Assembly: GCF_002068095.1 (NCBI RefSeq)
Contig: NZ_LWIG01000001.1
Span: 477,012-531,206, forward strand
Origin: Bradyrhizobium sacchari
GTDB lineage: Bacteria > Pseudomonadota > Alphaproteobacteria > Rhizobiales > Xanthobacteraceae
Direction: 5' to 3'
Length of the DNA: 54,195 nucleotides
In this document: positions 10,329 through 19,962 of the stretch, one piece after another
How the letters are laid out: the number at the start of each line of letters is the position of its first letter
How positions within the stretch are numbered: the stretch's first letter is position 1
The notes under the pieces: generated by a model
What the model was told of the DNA's origin: nothing
Seen by the model: only the letters and a program-made list of their open reading frames with translations
Databases searched by the model: none
Made by a program: the position numbers and the translations under genes

Positions 10329-10898
10329 ATGCCCCGCCTCATCTCCCCTCTCGCTCTGGCACTCATCGGCCTCATCCTGTTCGGCGACGGCGCCTACATC
10401 CACGCCAAGGCATGGCTCGCGCAGGTGCTGCTGGAGCGGGCGTTCGACCGAAGCGTTGCGACGGGCCAGCCGGTCAAGCCGTGGTCGTGGGCCGACACCT
10501 GGCCGGTGGCGCGGATCGAGGTGAAGCGGATCGGCGCCAGCGCCATCGTGCTGGAAGGCGCGAGCGGACAGGCGCTCGCTTTCGGACCCGGTCACATTCA
10601 ACAAACGGCTGATGCGGGCGAACGCGGAACTGCGGTGTATGCCGCGCATCGCGACACTCATTTCCACTTCCTACGGAATGTTGTCATGGGCGACGTCATC
10701 GATGTCACACGCAGCGACGGCAGGAATTTTCGCTATCGCGCGGATTCCTCGAACGTGGTCCGTTTCGATGAATCGGGTATCGACGCCACGGCACCGGGCT
10801 TCGAGCTCATCCTCGCGACCTGCTGGCCGTTCGACGCTGTCACCTCCGGCCCCGAGCGCTACATCCTGCATGCAACATTGATTGAAGCCGACAGATAA
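10329..10898 (+). CDS. Class GN sortase
   Basis: A 189-residue membrane-anchored cysteine transpeptidase. The N-terminus is a single membrane segment (ISPLALALIGLILFGDGA), followed by the sortase barrel. The catalytic triad is visible: His107 in AAHRDTHF, Cys165 in LATCWPFD and Arg177 in GPERYI. This matches the Gram-negative class that sits beside a vWA target with LPxTA, as here. I chose ATG at 10329 (GACGGGAAG upstream); an ATG at 10314 lies inside the repeat. It is expected to cleave the LPKTA signal of the preceding gene product. Which nucleophile accepts the acyl-enzyme in a diderm cell is not known from this sequence. Confidence 0.9.
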   Translation: MPRLISPLALALIGLILFGDGAYIHAKAWLAQVLLERAFDRSVATGQPVKPWSWADTWPVARIEVKRIGASAIVLEGASGQALAFGPGHIQQTADAGERGTAVYAAHRDTHFHFLRNVVMGDVIDVTRSDGRNFRYRADSSNVVRFDESGIDATAPGFELILATCWPFDAVTSGPERYILHATLIEADR

Positions 10899-11025
10899 AT
10901 CGCCCACCGGGGTGCGCATTTCATTCCACCACACGGCATGAAACCCACATGGTTGCCACTCCGAAGGAGTCGCCATAGAACAGAGTGACGCGCCACCAAA
11001 TAAGAACAAGAGGTGAGGTCACGCC

Positions 11026-13242
11026 ATGGAAGCCCATGTGTCTGCAGCGTTCGCGTCCCGTCCATGGTCCCCGCCGCCCGATGCCAGCGACATCGTCAAG
11101 CGTATCCACGCCATGCTGCACCCGCAAAACATCGTGCTCGTGGGCGCGACCGACAAGCCCGGCAATTATGCCGAGCGGATCTGGAACAATCTGGTCAAAT
11201 ACGGTTTCGAGGGCGGGCTCTATCCGGTCAACGCCAAGCGCGAGACGATCTGGGGCGTGCCTTGCTACAAGGATTTTGCCAGCCTGCCTGAAAGGCCCGA
11301 TCACGTTCTCGTGCTGGTGCCGGCGCGCTTCGCGGTGCAGGTGATCCGAGACGCGGCCGCGGCCGGCGCGCGCTCGGCCACCATCGTCACCTCGGGCTTC
11401 AGCGAGCTGCAGGACGAGCAGAGCCAGAAGCTCGCCGCCGAATTGCAGGCAGCGGTGCGCGAGACCGGCCTCGCCGTCACAGGTCCGAACTGCCTCGGCA
11501 ATTTGAGCGCCGGCGAAAAGCTCTTCACCAATATCGACGACCGCGTCGTCACCATGGAACAGGGCGCTGTGGCGATCGCCGGACAATCCGGCGCCATCGT
11601 AATGGCGATCCGCCAGGCGCTGGAAGATCGCGGCGTCGGGGTCGGCTACATGGTGACGACGGGCAACGAGGCCGGGCTCGAGACGCCGGACCTGATGCGC
11701 TATTTCGCCGAGGATCCGAGCGTCAGGGTGATCGTTGTCTACCTCGAAGGCGTCCGCAACGCCAAGGCGTTCCGCGATGCCTGCAAGGCGGCGCGCGCCG
11801 CCAGCAAGCCCGTGATCGCGCTCAAGCTCGGCGCATCCGAGGGCGGCCGCGCCGCGGCGATGGCCCACACCGGCGCGCTGGCAGGCTCGATCGAGACGTT
11901 CGACGCCATCGCCACGCGCGAAGGCGTGATCCGGGTCGGCGGCCTCGACGAGCTGATCGAGACCACCGAATGTTTCGTTCACGCCGCCGTACCCAAGGGC
12001 GACCGGCTCGCGGCGGTCACATTGTCCGGCGGCAAGCGCGGCATGCTGATCGACGCCTTCTACAAGGAAGGCCTGAATTTCGCGCCGCCGAGTCCGCATG
12101 TCGGCGCGGAGCTGGCAAAGATGCTCGGGCCGGGATCGATCGTCGGCAATCCGCTCGACGCCGGCTTTGCCGCAGTGGTCGACCCGTCCGTCTACATGAA
12201 GTCGATCAAGCTGATGATCGACGACCCCGACATCGACATCGTCATCATCGATGCCGAACTGCCGAAGGCGCCGCACGAGGTGCGCGAGCGCAACTTGCGT
12301 ATCGTCAACGAGATGGCGAGCCGCGCGGCCAAGCCCGTGATCTACATCAGCGCGATGTCGATCGGCTTCACGGAATTCACCAAGGACCTGCGCAAATCGC
12401 TGCCGCATCTTGCGGTCATGCAGGGCATGGACCGCGCGGTCACCGCGATCAAGTCGCTGCTCGCCTATGCGAAGCTGCGGAAAGAGGTGCCCGACATCGT
12501 CTCGAGCTCGAAGCCGGCCGCACGTGCCGTGCTGGAAAAGGCCCTGAACGCGGCGAATGGCGCGGCGCTCGACGAGGTTGCCTCGAAGAAGCTGCTTAAG
12601 GCCTATGGCATTCCGATCTCGAACGAGGCGATCGCGCAGACGGCGGCGGAGGCGGTGAAGATCGCCAGGCAGATCGGCTTCCCGGTCGTGGCAAAAGTGG
12701 TCAGCGCCGAGATCCTGCACAAGTCCGACATCGGCGGCGTGGTGCTGAACCTCAACAGCGCGGCCGAGGTGAAGAAGGCGTTCACCGACATTTCCGCGCG
12801 GGTGGCGAAGCTGAAGGGCAAGCCGAAGCTCGACGGCATCCTGATCGCGCAGCAGGTCAAGGCCGAGCTCGAGCTCGTGATCGGCGCCTCGCTCGACGCC
12901 GAGATGGGCCCTGTCGTGCTGTTCGGCACCGGCGGCATCGATATCGAGCTGATGAAGGACGTAGCCCTCGCCGGCGCGCCGCTGGACGAGGCCGAGGCAC
13001 GGCTCCTGATCGGCCGCACCAGGGCCGGCGCCAAGATGCGCGGCTATCGCGGCAAGCCGGCCTTGCACGAGGCCGCCGCAGTGAAGGCGCTGGTCGGCCT
13101 GTCCAATTTGATCGCGGATGCCGGAGACCGAATCGCCTCGATCGACATCAACCCGTTCCTGATCAATGCCAAGACAGGTGTGGCCGTCGATGCCCTGATC
13201 GTTCTGAACAACGCTGCGGCAAAACGCGCGGCGGGGCATTGA
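11026..13242 (+). CDS. ADP-forming acyl-CoA synthetase (acetate--CoA ligase family), fused alpha-beta form
   Basis: A 738-residue protein with the fused layout of NDP-forming acyl-CoA synthetases. An N-terminal CoA-binding Rossmann domain (NIVLVGATDKPGNYAE) is followed by two succinyl-CoA-synthetase-like domains with the phosphohistidine-loop motif AHTGALAGS, and a C-terminal ATP-grasp domain (DEVASKKLLKAYGIP, then the AEILHKSDIGGV lid). It interconverts acyl-CoA, ADP and phosphate with acid, CoA and ATP. The start at 11026 has AGGTGAGG upstream. The acid is not determined; relatives act on acetate, pimelate-like or aromatic acids. The gene stands alone between the sortase and MCE genes. Confidence 0.87.
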   Translation: MEAHVSAAFASRPWSPPPDASDIVKRIHAMLHPQNIVLVGATDKPGNYAERIWNNLVKYGFEGGLYPVNAKRETIWGVPCYKDFASLPERPDHVLVLVPARFAVQVIRDAAAAGARSATIVTSGFSELQDEQSQKLAAELQAAVRETGLAVTGPNCLGNLSAGEKLFTNIDDRVVTMEQGAVAIAGQSGAIVMAIRQALEDRGVGVGYMVTTGNEAGLETPDLMRYFAEDPSVRVIVVYLEGVRNAKAFRDACKAARAASKPVIALKLGASEGGRAAAMAHTGALAGSIETFDAIATREGVIRVGGLDELIETTECFVHAAVPKGDRLAAVTLSGGKRGMLIDAFYKEGLNFAPPSPHVGAELAKMLGPGSIVGNPLDAGFAAVVDPSVYMKSIKLMIDDPDIDIVIIDAELPKAPHEVRERNLRIVNEMASRAAKPVIYISAMSIGFTEFTKDLRKSLPHLAVMQGMDRAVTAIKSLLAYAKLRKEVPDIVSSSKPAARAVLEKALNAANGAALDEVASKKLLKAYGIPISNEAIAQTAAEAVKIARQIGFPVVAKVVSAEILHKSDIGGVVLNLNSAAEVKKAFTDISARVAKLKGKPKLDGILIAQQVKAELELVIGASLDAEMGPVVLFGTGGIDIELMKDVALAGAPLDEAEARLLIGRTRAGAKMRGYRGKPALHEAAAVKALVGLSNLIADAGDRIASIDINPFLINAKTGVAVDALIVLNNAAAKRAAGH

Positions 13243-13256
13243 CGTCGCTTGGTACC

Positions 13257-13345
13257 GTAGGGTGGATTAGCGCGGCGTAATCCACCAATTCATCCCCAGG
13301 CATACGAGAGAGGGTGGTGGGTTACGCTTCGCTAACCCACCCTAC
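13257..13345. repeat. Palindromic intergenic repeat, family D
   Basis: An inverted repeat with left arm GTAGGGTGGATTAGCGCGGC plus GTAATCCACC and right arm GGTGGGTTACGCTTCGCTAA plus CCCACCCTAC. It is a REP-like hairpin after the acyl-CoA synthetase gene and upstream of the MCE gene. No second full copy was noticed in this window. Confidence 0.75.
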
Positions 13346-13399
13346 CTTAGGATCGCGGCCTTCTTCCAACTTCCCCGCTTTGGCCTTAAACTCAGCCGC

Positions 13400-14221
13400 A
13401 TGGCACGTGCGAGCAATCTTGTGATCGGAACGGCGACGCTGGCGGTGATCGCCGTGGCGTTCGGCGGCCTGCTCGGCGTGCAGAAATGGCGCACCATCCA
13501 GAGCCGCAGCCAGTTGCGCGTGGTATTCGAGGGCGGCTCCGCCAGCGGCCTGCGCCGCGGCGGCCCGGTCAATTTTGACGGCGTTCTCGCGGGCCAGATC
13601 CTGTCGATCAAGCTGGACAATCCCCGCAAGGTCGTGGCGCTCGTGATGCTCGACAACGCCGCGCCGATCCGCAAGGACACCGTGGCAGGAATCGAGTTCC
13701 AGGGTCTCACCGGCGTCGCCGCGGTCTCCTTGATCGGCGGCGCGCCCTCCGCGCCGCCAGTACCGCTGGACGCGGACGGCATTCCCGTGCTCACTGCCGA
13801 TCTCAGCGACGTCGAATCCATCGTCGACACCCTGCATAGTGTCGACCGCAGCATCGTGAGCAACGCCCCCGCGATCAAGGAGGGGCTGCGCACATTCGAA
13901 ACCCATACCGCCGATCTCAGGAGCAAGGGCGGCGAAATCGATTCCGTGATGGCCAAGGTCGACAGCGCCTTTGCGGGCTTCGACAAGGCGGTCACGAAGA
14001 TCGAGAGCGTGGTGCCCGGCTTCGTCGACGGCAAGCCCGACGAGCTGTTTGAGAAGGTGCAGGGGCTGCGCGAGCTCGCCGACACCATGAAGAAGAAATC
14101 GGCTGTTTACCTCGAGGACATCCGCCGCTCCCTGCTCGACGTCAGCGAGACCGCCAACAAGATGGCCGGCACGCCCGTGGCGCCGCGGCCGCCGCGCCAG
14201 CCCGAGCAGAAGAAACGGTAG
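13400..14221 (+). CDS. MCE/MlaD-domain membrane-anchored protein
   Basis: A 273-residue protein with an N-terminal membrane helix (about residues 8-28), one MCE domain (about 35-115, with VVFEGGSASGLRRGGPVNFDGV and GIEFQGLTGVAAVSL), and a helical, coiled-coil-prone C-terminal half ending in a Pro-rich basic tail. MCE proteins form periplasmic rings that move lipids between the membranes together with an ABC permease and ATPase. Neither partner gene (MlaE or MlaF type) lies nearby, so this is an orphan subunit that probably works with a transporter elsewhere. It is convergent with amiE, 30 bases apart. Confidence 0.83.
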   Translation: MARASNLVIGTATLAVIAVAFGGLLGVQKWRTIQSRSQLRVVFEGGSASGLRRGGPVNFDGVLAGQILSIKLDNPRKVVALVMLDNAAPIRKDTVAGIEFQGLTGVAAVSLIGGAPSAPPVPLDADGIPVLTADLSDVESIVDTLHSVDRSIVSNAPAIKEGLRTFETHTADLRSKGGEIDSVMAKVDSAFAGFDKAVTKIESVVPGFVDGKPDELFEKVQGLRELADTMKKKSAVYLEDIRRSLLDVSETANKMAGTPVAPRPPRQPEQKKR

Positions 14222-14251
14222 CGCCTGCCACACGGCGCTATTCACAACGCC

Positions 14252-15292
14252 TCAGTAATTGCTGGCCGCGGCCTCGTTGGGGATGCCTTCGATCGGGCAC
14301 TCGTCGGTGCCTGGCGTCGAGCGGGTCATCGCCTCCACCATGTCGCGCGTGCCTTCGGGGTCTTTGATCCAGTTCCTGTAGAAATCATATGGGCACGCCG
14401 CGACGCCACGCGGGCTGTCGCCGGAGTTGATCATGCCGGTGTAGCCGCGATGGACCAGTTTGTAGAGATGGTTTTGCGACTGGCCGTTGCGGCGCGCGTC
14501 GCGGATCAGATGTTTCGAGAGCTGGGCGTACTGGATGCCGTAATCCTCCTCGCCGCACTCGCCGAGGGTGCGGCCGTCGAAGCCGATGATCGCGGAGTGA
14601 CCGAAATAGGAGTAGACGCCGTCGAAGCCGGCGGCATTGGCGACCGCGACGTAGACGTTGTTGGCCCAGGCCATGGCCTTGGAGATCATGACCTGCTGCT
14701 CCTTGGCCGGGTACATGTAGCCCTGGCAACGCACGATCAGCTCGGCGCCCTTCATGGCGCAGTCGCGCCAGATCTCGGGATAATTGCCGTCGTCGCAGAT
14801 GATGAGGCTGACCTTGAGGCCCTTCGGCCCCTCGGAGACATAGGTGCAATTGCCGGGATACCAGCCTTCGATAGGCACCCACGGCATGATCTTGCGATAC
14901 TTCTGCACGATCTCGCCCTTGTCGTTCATCAGGATCAGGGTGTTGTAGGGCGCCTTGTGCGGATGCTCCTCGTGGCGCTCGCCGGTCAGCGAGAACACGC
15001 CCCACACCTTGGCCTTGCGGCAGGCCTCGGCGAAGATCGCGGTCTCTTCGCCCGGCACCACGGACGCCGTCTCGTACATTTCCTTGGAGTCGTACATGAT
15101 CCCTTGCGTGGAATATTCCGGGAAGATCACGAGGTCCATGCCGGGCAGGCCGACCTTCATGCCGACGATCATGTCGGCGATCTTGCGGGCGTTGTCGAGC
15201 ACCTCGGCCTTGGTGTGCAGGCGGGGCATCTTGTAGTTGACCACTGCGACGCCAACCGTGTCGTTGCTGCTGGAGATATCACCGTGAAGCAT
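14252..15292 (-). CDS. amiE: Aliphatic amidase
   Basis: A 346-residue nitrilase-superfamily amidase, exactly the length of the Pseudomonas enzyme. The catalytic residues fall at the expected positions: Glu59 in FPEYS, Lys134 in YRKIMPW, Glu142 in IEGWYP and Cys166 in [10 protein letters not shown]. It hydrolyses short aliphatic amides such as acetamide to the acid and ammonia. The start has AGGAGCGCTCAAA upstream. It is the last gene of an eight-gene run (urtABCDE-fmdA-fmdB-amiE), 44 bases after fmdB, which ties it to uptake of amides or urea and to nitrogen supply. Confidence 0.95.
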   Translation of the reverse strand: MLHGDISSSNDTVGVAVVNYKMPRLHTKAEVLDNARKIADMIVGMKVGLPGMDLVIFPEYSTQGIMYDSKEMYETASVVPGEETAIFAEACRKAKVWGVFSLTGERHEEHPHKAPYNTLILMNDKGEIVQKYRKIMPWVPIEGWYPGNCTYVSEGPKGLKVSLIICDDGNYPEIWRDCAMKGAELIVRCQGYMYPAKEQQVMISKAMAWANNVYVAVANAAGFDGVYSYFGHSAIIGFDGRTLGECGEEDYGIQYAQLSKHLIRDARRNGQSQNHLYKLVHRGYTGMINSGDSPRGVAACPYDFYRNWIKDPEGTRDMVEAMTRSTPGTDECPIEGIPNEAAASNY

Positions 15293-15336
15293 TTTGAGCG
15301 CTCCTGTCTTTTATTGGTTTGAGGTCATCGCGCGGG

Positions 15337-15714
15337 TTAGTGGCTGATCATCCAGGGCCGCGCCGTCGGAAAACCCTTGGCGCCGCTTCTGGTCTTGGTC
15401 ATCAGCCGCGCGGGCTTTTTCTTGTCAGACCCGATCTTGTCCTTCACGGTCTTGCCGGACGAGCAGCAGCCGCAGCCTGGACCATGCGAGGCCTTGTATT
15501 GCGCCAGCGTCTGCGGCGCATGTGTGCTGCGCTCGTTGACGGCGTGCGCCTTGCGCTTCTCCGCCGGCATGCAGAAGAAGTTCGGCGCGGTCAGGATGAC
15601 GCGCGGCGCCATGGTCTCGCAGTGCGGGCAGTTTTGCGGATCATCGCATTCCGCCATCGGGCGGAGGTCCTTGAAGGGACCGCAGTCGTCACAGAGATAT
15701 TCGTAGACCGGCAT
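15337..15714 (-). CDS. fmdB: FmdB-family zinc ribbon protein
   Basis: A 125-residue protein starting MPVYEYLCDDCG, the hallmark of the FmdB family. The first two zinc-ribbon knuckles are CDDCG and CPHC; a further Cys cluster (GCGCCSSGK) and a basic tail rich in Lys/Arg follow. FmdB was named from the Methylophilus formamidase locus, where it was proposed to be regulatory; its molecular role is not settled. I chose ATG at 15714, seven bases after GGGAGTGA. It lies between fmdA and amiE in the amide operon, the same association as in the original locus. Confidence 0.85.
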   Translation of the reverse strand: MPVYEYLCDDCGPFKDLRPMAECDDPQNCPHCETMAPRVILTAPNFFCMPAEKRKAHAVNERSTHAPQTLAQYKASHGPGCGCCSSGKTVKDKIGSDKKKPARLMTKTRSGAKGFPTARPWMISH

Positions 15715-15805
15715 CGCATTCACTCCCACGCATTTGGCCTGTTCAACACACTTGGCGGATGCGGGGCGGCAGATAGGCGCCGTCCCGCATCCCGTCGCGC
15801 AGGGA

Positions 15806-17035
15806 TCACTTGTCCGGCGAGATCGGCATCTGGATGTCGCCGGTGATGTGCTTGATGGGTCCTGCTGCCGACGGCATCACGTCGAAGTCGAAGATCTCGG
15901 TCGGCAGCCATAGCGTGGCGCAGGCATTGGGCACGTCGACCACGCCGGAGATGTGACCCTGGCACGGCGCGGTGCCAAGGATCGAATAGGCCTGGGCGCC
16001 GGAGTAGCCGAATTTCTTCAGATATTCGATGGCGTTGAGACAGGCCTGACGATAGGCGATGTGGACGTCGAGATAATGCTGCTTGCCGGCCTCGTCCACC
16101 GAGATGCCTTCGAAGATCAGGTAGTCCTTGTAGTTCGGCGTGATCGGCGACGGCTTGAAGATCGGATTCTTGATGCCGTATTTCGACATGCCGTCCTTGA
16201 TCACCTCGACCTTCAGATGCAGCCAGCCGGCCATCTCGATCGCGCCGCAGAAGGTGATCTCGCCGTCACCCTGGCTGAAGTGCAGGTCGCCCATCGACAG
16301 ACCCGCGCCCGGCACGTAAACCGGGAAGTAGATCTTCGAGCCGCGCGAGAGATCCTTGATGTCGCAATTGCCGCCGTGTTCGCGCGGCGGCACGGTGCGC
16401 GCTCCTTCCGCGCCGATCTTGGCCTTGACGTCACCCTTGGCGCGGCCGCCATGGGCGGTCGCCGCGAACGGCGGATTGGCAAGGCCGGGCACGCGAGTCG
16501 GATTGGTCGAGATCAGCTCCGCCTCGCGCTTGTTCCAGGTCTCCAGCATCTTCGGATCAGGCAGACAGCCGATCAGGCCGGGATGGATGAGACCTGCGAA
16601 GTTGACGCCGGGCACGTGGCGGGACGAGGTGTAGAGGCCCTTGATGTCCCAGATCGACTTCTGCGCCAGCGGGAAATGGTCGGTGAGGAAACCGCCGCCA
16701 TTCTGCTTGGAGAAGAAGCCGTTGAAGCCCCACAGGCTCTCCTTGAGCGGGCCGACATCGAGCAGATCGACGACGAGGAGATCGCCGGGCTCGGCGCCCT
16801 TGACGCCAATCGGGCCGGACAGGAAGTGCACGATCGAGAGATCGATGTCCCGCACGTCGTCGGCGGAATCGTTGTTCTTGATGAAGCCGCCGGTCCAGTC
16901 ATAGGTCTCGATGATGAAATCGTCGCCAGGATTGACCCAGGCCACGATCGGGATGTCGGGGTGCCAGCGGTTGTGCACCATGTCATTTTCGTAAGCCGAC
17001 TTGGTGAGATCGACCTTGATCAGTGTCTCTGGCAT
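15806..17035 (-). CDS. fmdA: Formamidase (acetamidase/formamidase family)
   Basis: A 409-residue enzyme of the FmdA/AmdA family, which hydrolyses formamide to formate and ammonia. The length and start (PETLIKVDLTKSAYENDMVHNRWHPDIP) are typical; conserved blocks include VHFLSGPIGVKGAEPGD, PGRCHP-like HPGLIGCLPD, PREHGGNCDIKDL and GAGLSMGDLHFSQGDGEI. The start has GGGAGCATCTCG upstream. It follows urtE by 28 bases and precedes fmdB, so it is almost certainly in the same transcript as the transporter. Formamide would be delivered by the Urt-type transporter and hydrolysed in the cytoplasm. Confidence 0.95.
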   Translation of the reverse strand: MPETLIKVDLTKSAYENDMVHNRWHPDIPIVAWVNPGDDFIIETYDWTGGFIKNNDSADDVRDIDLSIVHFLSGPIGVKGAEPGDLLVVDLLDVGPLKESLWGFNGFFSKQNGGGFLTDHFPLAQKSIWDIKGLYTSSRHVPGVNFAGLIHPGLIGCLPDPKMLETWNKREAELISTNPTRVPGLANPPFAATAHGGRAKGDVKAKIGAEGARTVPPREHGGNCDIKDLSRGSKIYFPVYVPGAGLSMGDLHFSQGDGEITFCGAIEMAGWLHLKVEVIKDGMSKYGIKNPIFKPSPITPNYKDYLIFEGISVDEAGKQHYLDVHIAYRQACLNAIEYLKKFGYSGAQAYSILGTAPCQGHISGVVDVPNACATLWLPTEIFDFDVMPSAAGPIKHITGDIQMPISPDK

Positions 17036-17063
17036 CGAGATGCTCCCATTTTACTACGGTTGA

Positions 17064-17753
17064 TTAGACGGACAGATATTTCGAGACCTGCGCGGCATCG
17101 ACGGCGTCGCGAGGATCGTCGCGCACGATCTCGCCGTTCTCGATCACGAGCACGCGGTCGGCGATGTCGAGCGCGAAACTCAGGACCTGCTCGGACACGA
17201 CGATCGAGAGGCCCTTCTCGTCGCGGATGCGCTTCAGCGTGCGCGCCATCTCCTTGATGATCGAGGGCTGGATACCTTCCGTCGGCTCGTCCAGCAGCAG
17301 CACCTTGGGCTTGGTTGCGAGCGCACGTGCGATCGCGAGCTGCTGCTGCTGGCCGCCGGAGAGATTGCCGCCGCGGCGGCCCTTCATCTCCAGCAGCACC
17401 GGAAACAGTTCGTAGATGTCTTCAGGCACCTCGGACCCACCGGAGACGACGAGCCCGGTCTCGATGTTCTCCTTCACCGTCATGGTCGAGAAGATCATGC
17501 GGCCCTGCGGCACATAGGCGAGGCCCTTGGCGACGCGCTCGTAGCTCGGCAAGGAGCCGAGCTCGGCGCCGTCCATGGTCACCGAGCCGCTCTTGGTCGG
17601 CAGGATGCCCATCAGCGATTTCATCAGCGTGGTCTTGCCCATGCCGTTGCGGCCCATGATCGCGACGATCTCGTTCGGCGCGACCTTGACATTGAGCCCG
17701 TGCAGCACCTCGCTCTGGCCATAGGCGACGTGAAGATCGGAAATTGCCAGCAT
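17064..17753 (-). CDS. urtE: Urea/short-chain amide ABC transporter ATP-binding protein UrtE
   Basis: A 229-residue ABC ATPase of the LivF type. It has Walker A GRNGMGKTT, a Q-loop in YVPQGRMIF, the signature LSGGQQQQ, Walker B VLLLDEP followed by TEGIQP, and an H-loop replaced by VVSEQ, as is normal in LivF/UrtE. The length matches UrtE. The start has GGAGCGCGC upstream. It is separated from urtD by 228 bases holding palindromic repeats, unusual inside an operon. It energises uptake with UrtD through the UrtB/UrtC permease. Confidence 0.93.
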   Translation of the reverse strand: MLAISDLHVAYGQSEVLHGLNVKVAPNEIVAIMGRNGMGKTTLMKSLMGILPTKSGSVTMDGAELGSLPSYERVAKGLAYVPQGRMIFSTMTVKENIETGLVVSGGSEVPEDIYELFPVLLEMKGRRGGNLSGGQQQQLAIARALATKPKVLLLDEPTEGIQPSIIKEMARTLKRIRDEKGLSIVVSEQVLSFALDIADRVLVIENGEIVRDDPRDAVDAAQVSKYLSV

Positions 17754-17768
17754 GATGCGCGCTCCTAG

Positions 17769-17945
17769 GCTCGGTATGCCTTCCTTCTCCCCTGGCGGGA
17801 GAAGGTGGCGCGGGCGAAGCCCGCGGCGGATGAAGGGTCTCCATCCGCAAGTGAAAAAGGCAGCTGGACTCGCGGAGAGAGACTCCTCACCCGGATCGCA
17901 TCTTGCGATGCGATCCGACCTCTCCCACTGGGAGAGAGGTGCACC
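17769..17945. repeat. Multi-hairpin palindromic element inside the urt operon (family F)
   Basis: Three hairpins lie in a row between urtD and urtE: CCTTCTCCC/GGGAGAAGG at 17783-17805, GGATCGCAT/ATGCGATCC at 17893-17916 and ACCTCTC/GAGAGGT at 17918-17940. The mix of CTCTCCC and GGGAGA blocks recurs at 49230-49350, so this is probably a dispersed repeat element inserted in the operon. No gene is visible in it. Confidence 0.75.
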
Positions 17946-17981
17946 GTCAATACCGCTACGGACTCAAGCGACTTCGTCATC

Positions 17982-18737
<756 letters not shown>

Positions 18738-18740
18738 GAC

Positions 18741-18791
18741 CTATTTCCTCATTGCCAGCGCAGCATCGGCATCGTGATGACCGACGAGCAT
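18741..18791 (-). CDS. Possible 16-residue leader peptide upstream of urtD
   Basis: ATG at 18791, preceded by GAGGAGATCATC, opens a frame of 16 codons (MLVGHHDADAALAMRK) ending in TAG, in frame with urtD. Its first five residues are identical to the start of UrtD (MLVGH), and the DNA around the two start codons is nearly the same (ATGCTCGTCGGTCATCA and ATGCTCGTAGGTCACCA). It may be a short duplication of the urtD start, a translated leader, or a former longer N-terminus interrupted by a stop. Evidence is limited to this pattern. Confidence 0.3.
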   Translation of the reverse strand: MLVGHHDADAALAMRK

Positions 18792-18801
18792 GATGATCTC
18801 C

Positions 18802-19944
18802 TCACTCCGCCGGGGCGCCGTCGGCGACCGAGCTGTCCGTCCAGCCATCGGGTTTCGATTTGCGCGAGGCGATCAGGCGATCGATGCGCGGCTGCACATA
18901 ATCGCCCCAGATCCCGGCAAGCCCGTTCGGGAAAGCCAGGACCACGGCGATGAACAAGCCGCCGAGGCCAAACAGCCACAATTCAGGGAAAGTTTCCGAC
19001 AGGCTGGTCTTGGCGAAGTTGACCAGCAGCGTGCCGTAGATCGCGCCCAGGATCGAGAGCCGGCCGCCGACCGCTGTGTAGATCACCATCTCGATCGAGG
19101 GCACGATGCCGACGAAGGACGGCGACATGAAGCCAACATTGAGCGCGAACATGGCGCCGCCGATCGCGGCGAACACTGCGGCGATGCAGAAAGCGAAGAT
19201 CTTGAAGTTGGCAACACTGTAGCCGGAGAAGCGGACGCGGTCCTCCTTCTCCCGCATCGCGACCAGGATGCGCCCGAGCTTGGAGTGGCGGACGAACTGC
19301 GCGATCATGATGCAGACGAGCAGGCAGCCGACTTCGAAGAAGTACAGCACGATCTTGGCGTGGTCGGGCCTTATGTCCCATCCCTTCAGCGTGCGAAGGT
19401 CGGTCATGCCGTTGATGCCCCCGGTGTAGCCTTGCTGGCCGACGATCAAGATCGTCATGATGGCCGCGACCGCCTGGGTGATGATGGCGAAGTAGGTGCC
19501 GCCGACGCGGCGCTTGAACATCGCGGTGCCTATGATCAGGGCGAAGATGCCGGGCACGAGGATGATGGCGGCGATCGTGAAGGTGAGGCTGTTGAAGGGC
19601 TTCCAGAAGAACGGCAGCGCCGTGATCTGATTCCAGTCCATGAAGTCGGGAATGCCGGGAGTGGACTGGATCTTGGTGTTCTCCACGCTTGAGGCCTCGA
19701 GCTTGAGGAACATCGCCATGCAGTAGCCGCCGAGCCCGAAGAACACGCCCTGCCCGAGGCTCAGGATGCCGCCATAGCCCCAGCAGATCACGAGGCCCAG
19801 CGCGACGAAGGCGTAGGTCAGATATTTGGCGACCAGGTTGAGCCTGAAGACATCGAGCGAGAGCGGCAGAACCACGACGAGGAAGACCGCGAGCACCAGA
19901 ATTCCGATCAGCTCCGATCGATTGAAGAACCGATTGTCGGTCAT
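18802..19944 (-). CDS. urtC: Urea/short-chain amide ABC transporter permease UrtC
   Basis: A 380-residue LivM-type permease with about eight to ten membrane segments, starting FNRSELIGILVLAVFLVVVLPLSLD. The LivM/UrtC landmarks SLGQGVFFGLGGYCMAMFL and MREKEDRVRFSGYSVANFKIFAF are present, as is the long extracellular loop typical of UrtC. It forms the inner-membrane channel together with UrtB. It follows urtB by 18 bases and is followed by the short leader-like frame and urtD. Confidence 0.94.
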   Translation of the reverse strand: MTDNRFFNRSELIGILVLAVFLVVVLPLSLDVFRLNLVAKYLTYAFVALGLVICWGYGGILSLGQGVFFGLGGYCMAMFLKLEASSVENTKIQSTPGIPDFMDWNQITALPFFWKPFNSLTFTIAAIILVPGIFALIIGTAMFKRRVGGTYFAIITQAVAAIMTILIVGQQGYTGGINGMTDLRTLKGWDIRPDHAKIVLYFFEVGCLLVCIMIAQFVRHSKLGRILVAMREKEDRVRFSGYSVANFKIFAFCIAAVFAAIGGAMFALNVGFMSPSFVGIVPSIEMVIYTAVGGRLSILGAIYGTLLVNFAKTSLSETFPELWLFGLGGLFIAVVLAFPNGLAGIWGDYVQPRIDRLIASRKSKPDGWTDSSVADGAPAE

Positions 19945-19962
19945 TGCATCAGCCCCATTTTC

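Noticed and set aside
10921..13239. A 772-codon open frame on the - strand opposite the acyl-CoA synthetase gene
   Set aside because: It is an antisense shadow produced by the GC-rich codon bias; its translation is rich in Arg, Asp, His and Gly with no recognisable fold, while the + strand encodes a clear enzyme.
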